NCBI GenBank assembly: GCA_023259235.1
Contig: JAHFQQ010000158.1
Coordinates: 1-7,940, forward strand
From: Polaromonas sp.
GTDB taxonomy: Bacteria; Pseudomonadota; Gammaproteobacteria; Burkholderiales; Burkholderiaceae_C
Direction of reading: 5' to 3'
Length of the DNA: 7,940 nucleotides
Part shown: positions 5,152 to 7,940 of the stretch, piece by piece
How the letters are laid out: each line of letters opens with the position of its first letter
How positions within the stretch are numbered: the first letter of the stretch is position 1
Notes under the pieces: generated by a model
What the model saw: only the letters and a program-made list of their open reading frames with translations
The model's database searches: none
What the model was told of the DNA's origin: nothing
Program-made: the position numbers and the translations under genes

Positions 5152-7131
5152 ATGTCCTTTAACCAAAAATTTGATCAGCACGGCATATGGCGGCGCGAGT
5201 TTGCGCTGCGCCTGAGGCTGCTCGCCGAATGGATGAAAGACCACGATCTGCTTGACGCGGCGGTGGAAGAGCGGTTGCACCGGCTGGAGTTGCAGGTGCG
5301 TTCCGACAAGGTCATGGTGGCTTTTGTGGCGGAGGTTTCGCGCGGCAAATCAGAGCTGATCAATGCGATCTTTTTTGCCGGTTATGGCCGCCGCATCATG
5401 CCGGCCAGCGCCGGCCGCACCACCATGTGCCCGACCGAACTTGGCTATGACGCCGACGTTCCGCAGTGTCTGCGCCTGTTGCCCATCGAGACGCGCTTGC
5501 AGACGCAGGCGCTGATGGAGTGGCGCATGGTTCCTGAAAAGTGGACCCGCGTTGACCTCGATGTGAACGATCCGGCGCAACTGGCGCGCGCTCTCGAAAA
5601 AGTGGCCGAGGTGCGACATGTCAACCAGGAAGAAGCCCGCGCGCTTGGCTTCTGGCATGACGAAAACCCGGACGACAACCCACCGGTGAGGGCGGATGGC
5701 CTGATCGAGGTGCCAAGGTGGCGTCACGCACTCATCAATATCGCGCATCCCCTGCTCAAGCAGGGGCTGGTCATTCTCGACACCCCGGGCCTGAACGCGA
5801 TTGGCGCCGAGCCGGAACTGACGGTCAGCCTGATTCCCCAGGCCCATGCGGCGATCTTCATTCTGGCGGCCGATACGGGCGTGACCAAATCCGATCTCGC
5901 CATCTGGCGCGAGCATCTGATCACCGAAGGTGATGGATGCGAGTCCCGCCTGGTCGTGCTCAACAAGATCGACACCTTGTGGGACGCCTTGAGCACGCCC
6001 GAACAGGTGCAGATGCAAATTGACCGGCAGGTCGCCACCACGGCCGAAATTCTCGGTTTGCCCAGATCACAGGTGATCCCGGTTTCCGCGCAAAAGGGAT
6101 TGGTGGCCAAAGTAACCGGCGATCAGGCGCTGCTGCAGGCCAGCAGGTTGCCGGCACTCGAACTGGCGCTTGCCGGGGGCGTCATGGGGCAACGCCAGAA
6201 AATATTGCGTGCGGCGGTCGCCGACGGCATTCGGGAACTCAAGGCAGAGGCTGAGCGTGCGATGCACATCCGCCGCCGTGATCTGGCCGAACAGATGATT
6301 GAGCTGCGCGGGCTGAGAGGGAAAAACGTCTCGGTCATTCATCACATGCGGTCCCGCATTGAACAAGAACGGGCCGAATTTGATACCAGTGGCGCCAAAA
6401 TCCATGCGATTCGCTCGGTGCACCTTAAATTGCTCCGGGAGGTCTTCAACCTGCTTGGCACGCCCACGCTGAGGGCTGAACTGGCAGAGCTGACGCATGC
6501 GCTCAAGCAACCGGGCATCAAGCTGGGCGTTAAAAAAGCCTATGGTCAGACCTTTTCCAGGTTGCGCGAAAGCCTGCAAAAGTCCCGGATACTCGGCGGC
6601 GAAATCCAGTCGATGCTGACAGCGTCTTTCCGGCAGCTCAATGCGGAATTCAGCTTTTCCCTGCAGGCCCCCAAGGAACCTGATTTCACTCGCTATGAGC
6701 GGGATCTTGAATCGATACAGCGCAGCCACCTGCAGTACCTTGGGCTGGGCAACATGCTAAAGCTGTCCCAGCCGGAGTTTTGCGACCGGCTGGTTCGCGC
6801 GCTGGCGACCCGCTTGCGCGTGGTGTACGAGTCAGCCTTGAGCGAAGTCGAACTATGGAACAAGTCCGCATCGTCCCAACTGGATGTGCAATTGCGCGAG
6901 AGGCGTCGCAATTTTTCGCGCAGGCTTGAGGCGATCGAGCGCATCCGGGAGGCTGCATCCGGCCTGAATGAACGGATTGCCGAAATTGCCGCGCAGGAGA
7001 ATGTCCTCAATGAGCTTGATGCCAAGCTGGCAGAGCTGACCTCGCATCTTGTCGGAGAACTGTCGTTGCGTTTCTTTCCTGCGGATGAAACGGATGCAAC
7101 AGTCCGCGCGGCGCTGACCGAGGCGGCTTGA
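5152..7131 (+). CDS. Dynamin-like large GTPase of unknown role
   Basis: The 659-residue product has a GTPase domain followed by a long helical region, the layout of bacterial dynamin-like proteins. The P-loop is AEVSRGKS (60-67), with Ala where the first Gly of GxxxxGKS is expected. G2 is the Thr pair in AGRTTMCP (90-91), G3 is DTPG (210-213), G4 is NKID (271-274), and SAQKG (312-316) fits G5. Residues 350-412 and 575-640 look like coiled coil (EAERAMHIRRRDLAEQ; ERRRNFSRRLEAIERIR). No signal peptide or clear membrane segment is seen. The gap between G2 and G3 (about 120 residues) is long and includes an acidic, proline-rich stretch (WHDENPDDNPP, 168-178). It lies between mutM and mutY; mutY begins 3 nt after its stop. 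Members of the family remodel membranes, and E. coli CrfC is linked to replication forks; which applies here is unknown. Confidence 0.86.
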   Translation: MSFNQKFDQHGIWRREFALRLRLLAEWMKDHDLLDAAVEERLHRLELQVRSDKVMVAFVAEVSRGKSELINAIFFAGYGRRIMPASAGRTTMCPTELGYDADVPQCLRLLPIETRLQTQALMEWRMVPEKWTRVDLDVNDPAQLARALEKVAEVRHVNQEEARALGFWHDENPDDNPPVRADGLIEVPRWRHALINIAHPLLKQGLVILDTPGLNAIGAEPELTVSLIPQAHAAIFILAADTGVTKSDLAIWREHLITEGDGCESRLVVLNKIDTLWDALSTPEQVQMQIDRQVATTAEILGLPRSQVIPVSAQKGLVAKVTGDQALLQASRLPALELALAGGVMGQRQKILRAAVADGIRELKAEAERAMHIRRRDLAEQMIELRGLRGKNVSVIHHMRSRIEQERAEFDTSGAKIHAIRSVHLKLLREVFNLLGTPTLRAELAELTHALKQPGIKLGVKKAYGQTFSRLRESLQKSRILGGEIQSMLTASFRQLNAEFSFSLQAPKEPDFTRYERDLESIQRSHLQYLGLGNMLKLSQPEFCDRLVRALATRLRVVYESALSEVELWNKSASSQLDVQLRERRRNFSRRLEAIERIREAASGLNERIAEIAAQENVLNELDAKLAELTSHLVGELSLRFFPADETDATVRAALTEAA

Positions 7132-7134
7132 GCG

Positions 7135-7940
7135 TTGAGGGGTACTGCAACCGGTACCGGACCCCGCGCTTTTTCCGGGGAAATCGTGCGATGGCAAAAG
7201 AGCCATGGGCGCAACCAGTTGCCTTGGCAAAACACACGCGATCCGTATCGCGTCTGGCTCTCCGAGATCATGCTTCAGCAGACCCAGGTTGCCACGGTGA
7301 TGAGCTACTACCCGCGGTTTTTGCTGCGCTTTCCAACGGTCAGTGAACTCGCCGCCGCGGAGCAGGATGAAGTACTGGCGCTGTGGAGCGGTTTGGGTTA
7401 CTACAGCCGCGCGCGCCATCTGCATCGGTGCGCGCAGGATGTGATGGCGCTGCATGAAGGGCGGTTTCCGCGCACCGCCGGGCAGCTTCAAACGCTGCCA
7501 GGCATCGGCCGCTCCACCGCGGCTGCCATTGCGTCTCTTTGTTTTGGAGAACGCGTCGCCATCCTGGACGGCAATGTCAAACGCGTGCTGACGCGGGTGC
7601 TCGGGTTTGCCGCCGATCTGGCGCAAAGCGCCAATGAGCGGGCGCTGTGGAGCCGCGCGACAGAGTTGCTGCCGAAGCAGGATTTGCCGCAAGCCATGCC
7701 ACGTTACACGCAGGGGTTGATGGATCTGGGTGCGACGGTTTGCACGGCGCGCCAGCCTGCATGCCTGCTGTGCCCGGTGCGTGCCGTGTGCCGCGGGTTT
7801 GCCAGCGGCACGCCGGAAAACTATCCGGTCAAGACGCGCAAACTCAAGCGCAGCGCCTTGTCGCTGAGCCTGCTGTGGGTGCAAAAGCCGGACGGCTCGG
7901 TCTGGCTGGAGCGGCGCGGCGCACCCGGCATCTGGGGCGG
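7135..7940 (+). CDS. mutY: Adenine DNA glycosylase, N-terminal 268 residues
   Basis: MutY removes adenine mispaired with 8-oxoguanine, completing the repair that MutM begins. The visible part has WLSEIMLQQTQVATV with catalytic-type Glu44, helix-hairpin-helix LPGIGRSTAAAI, ILDGNVKRVL with catalytic-type Asp145, and the iron-sulfur cysteines Cys203, 210, 213 and 219 (spacing C-x6-C-x2-C-x5-C). The Nudix-like C-terminal domain that reads 8-oxoguanine is only begun (RRGAPGIWG) before the window ends. I place the start at TTG 7135, 3 nt after the GTPase stop: it is the only start codon that keeps the first helix (FSGEIVRWQ). GTG 7186 would leave just 15 residues up to the PWQ motif, against about 25 in E. 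coli. A GAGG at 7120-7123 may serve as ribosome-binding site. Translation is probably coupled to the GTPase gene. Confidence 0.95.
   Translation, partial: MRGTATGTGPRAFSGEIVRWQKSHGRNQLPWQNTRDPYRVWLSEIMLQQTQVATVMSYYPRFLLRFPTVSELAAAEQDEVLALWSGLGYYSRARHLHRCAQDVMALHEGRFPRTAGQLQTLPGIGRSTAAAIASLCFGERVAILDGNVKRVLTRVLGFAADLAQSANERALWSRATELLPKQDLPQAMPRYTQGLMDLGATVCTARQPACLLCPVRAVCRGFASGTPENYPVKTRKLKRSALSLSLLWVQKPDGSVWLERRGAPGIWG
7139..7180 (+). other. GC-rich hairpins at the 5' end of mutY
   Basis: Two competing stem-loops can form. GGGGT (7139-7143) pairs with ACCCC (7161-7165), followed after 4 nt by TTTTT (7170-7174). Alternatively CCCCG (7162-7166) pairs with CGGGG (7176-7180). GGTAC (7141-7145) can also pair with GTACC (7154-7158). 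The first form resembles a weak terminator and the second would prevent it, so an attenuator is conceivable. The 5-bp stems are short and lie within the mutY reading frame if TTG 7135 is the start, so chance structure in GC-rich coding DNA is at least as likely. Confidence 0.25.

Noticed and set aside
4204..5280. Upstream extension of the TPR reading frame, making a 949-residue protein
   Set aside because: The added part runs antisense through mutM, has no TPR or other domain character, and the signal peptide at 4203 marks the real start.
6643..6666. QLNAEF in the GTPase as a sliding-clamp binding motif, by analogy with CrfC
   Set aside because: It lacks the Leu/Met expected at the fourth position of the QxxLxF-type motif and lies mid-protein; too weak to claim.
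7128..7346. 72-residue plus-strand ORF at the mutY start
   Set aside because: It is out of frame with the clear MutY sequence (WLSEIMLQQTQVATV) and matches nothing; it is a shadow of mutY.
6853..7884. 343-residue minus-strand ORF
   Set aside because: It is antisense to the end of the GTPase gene and to mutY, both supported by conserved motifs, and it shows low-complexity His/Arg/Gln composition.
1..7940. CRISPR array, insertion sequence, integrase, phage or toxin-antitoxin genes
   Set aside because: No regularly spaced repeats, terminal inverted repeats with target duplications, or related protein motifs were seen on either strand.

Overview
The window looks like core chromosome of a GC-rich betaproteobacterium, most likely Burkholderiales and probably Comamonadaceae (Polaromonas/Rhodoferax-like). 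This rests on protein flavour (for example the IspE, MutM and MutY sequences), on a tRNA-Gln lying between ispE and prs, and on an AT-rich repeat-like patch of a kind I associate from memory with that family. It does not look like an island: no transposase, integrase, phage gene, CRISPR array or toxin-antitoxin pair is visible.

Left part, minus strand, read right to left: a secreted TPR protein (4203 to 2431), lolB (2403 to 1891), ispE (1846 to 935), tRNA-Gln(UUG) (811 to 735) and the 5' part of prs (from 578, running off the left edge). The first three are separated by only 27 and 44 nt and look like one operon. The set mixes outer-membrane lipoprotein delivery (LolB, possibly the TPR protein), isoprenoid precursor synthesis (IspE) and nucleotide precursor supply (Prs). 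The order lolB-ispE-prs is an old proteobacterial arrangement.

Right part, plus strand, diverging from a 66-nt gap at 4204-4269: mutM (4270-5085), a 659-residue dynamin-like GTPase (5152-7131) and mutY (from a TTG at 7135, running off the right edge). MutM and MutY are two of the three classical enzymes of 8-oxoguanine defence: MutM removes oxidised guanine opposite C, and MutY removes adenine misincorporated opposite it. The GTPase sits between them, with 66 nt before it and 3 nt after it.

The items most worth a second look are: (1) the dynamin-like GTPase inserted in a DNA-repair gene pair, with an altered P-loop and a long insert between its switch regions; (2) an AT-rich, repeat-like patch inside lolB that encodes the lipobox cysteine region itself; (3) a near-perfect palindrome just downstream of ispE; and (4) a T-arm mismatch in tRNA-Gln. 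No wholly new multi-gene system is evident; the GTPase is the best candidate for uncharacterised biology.
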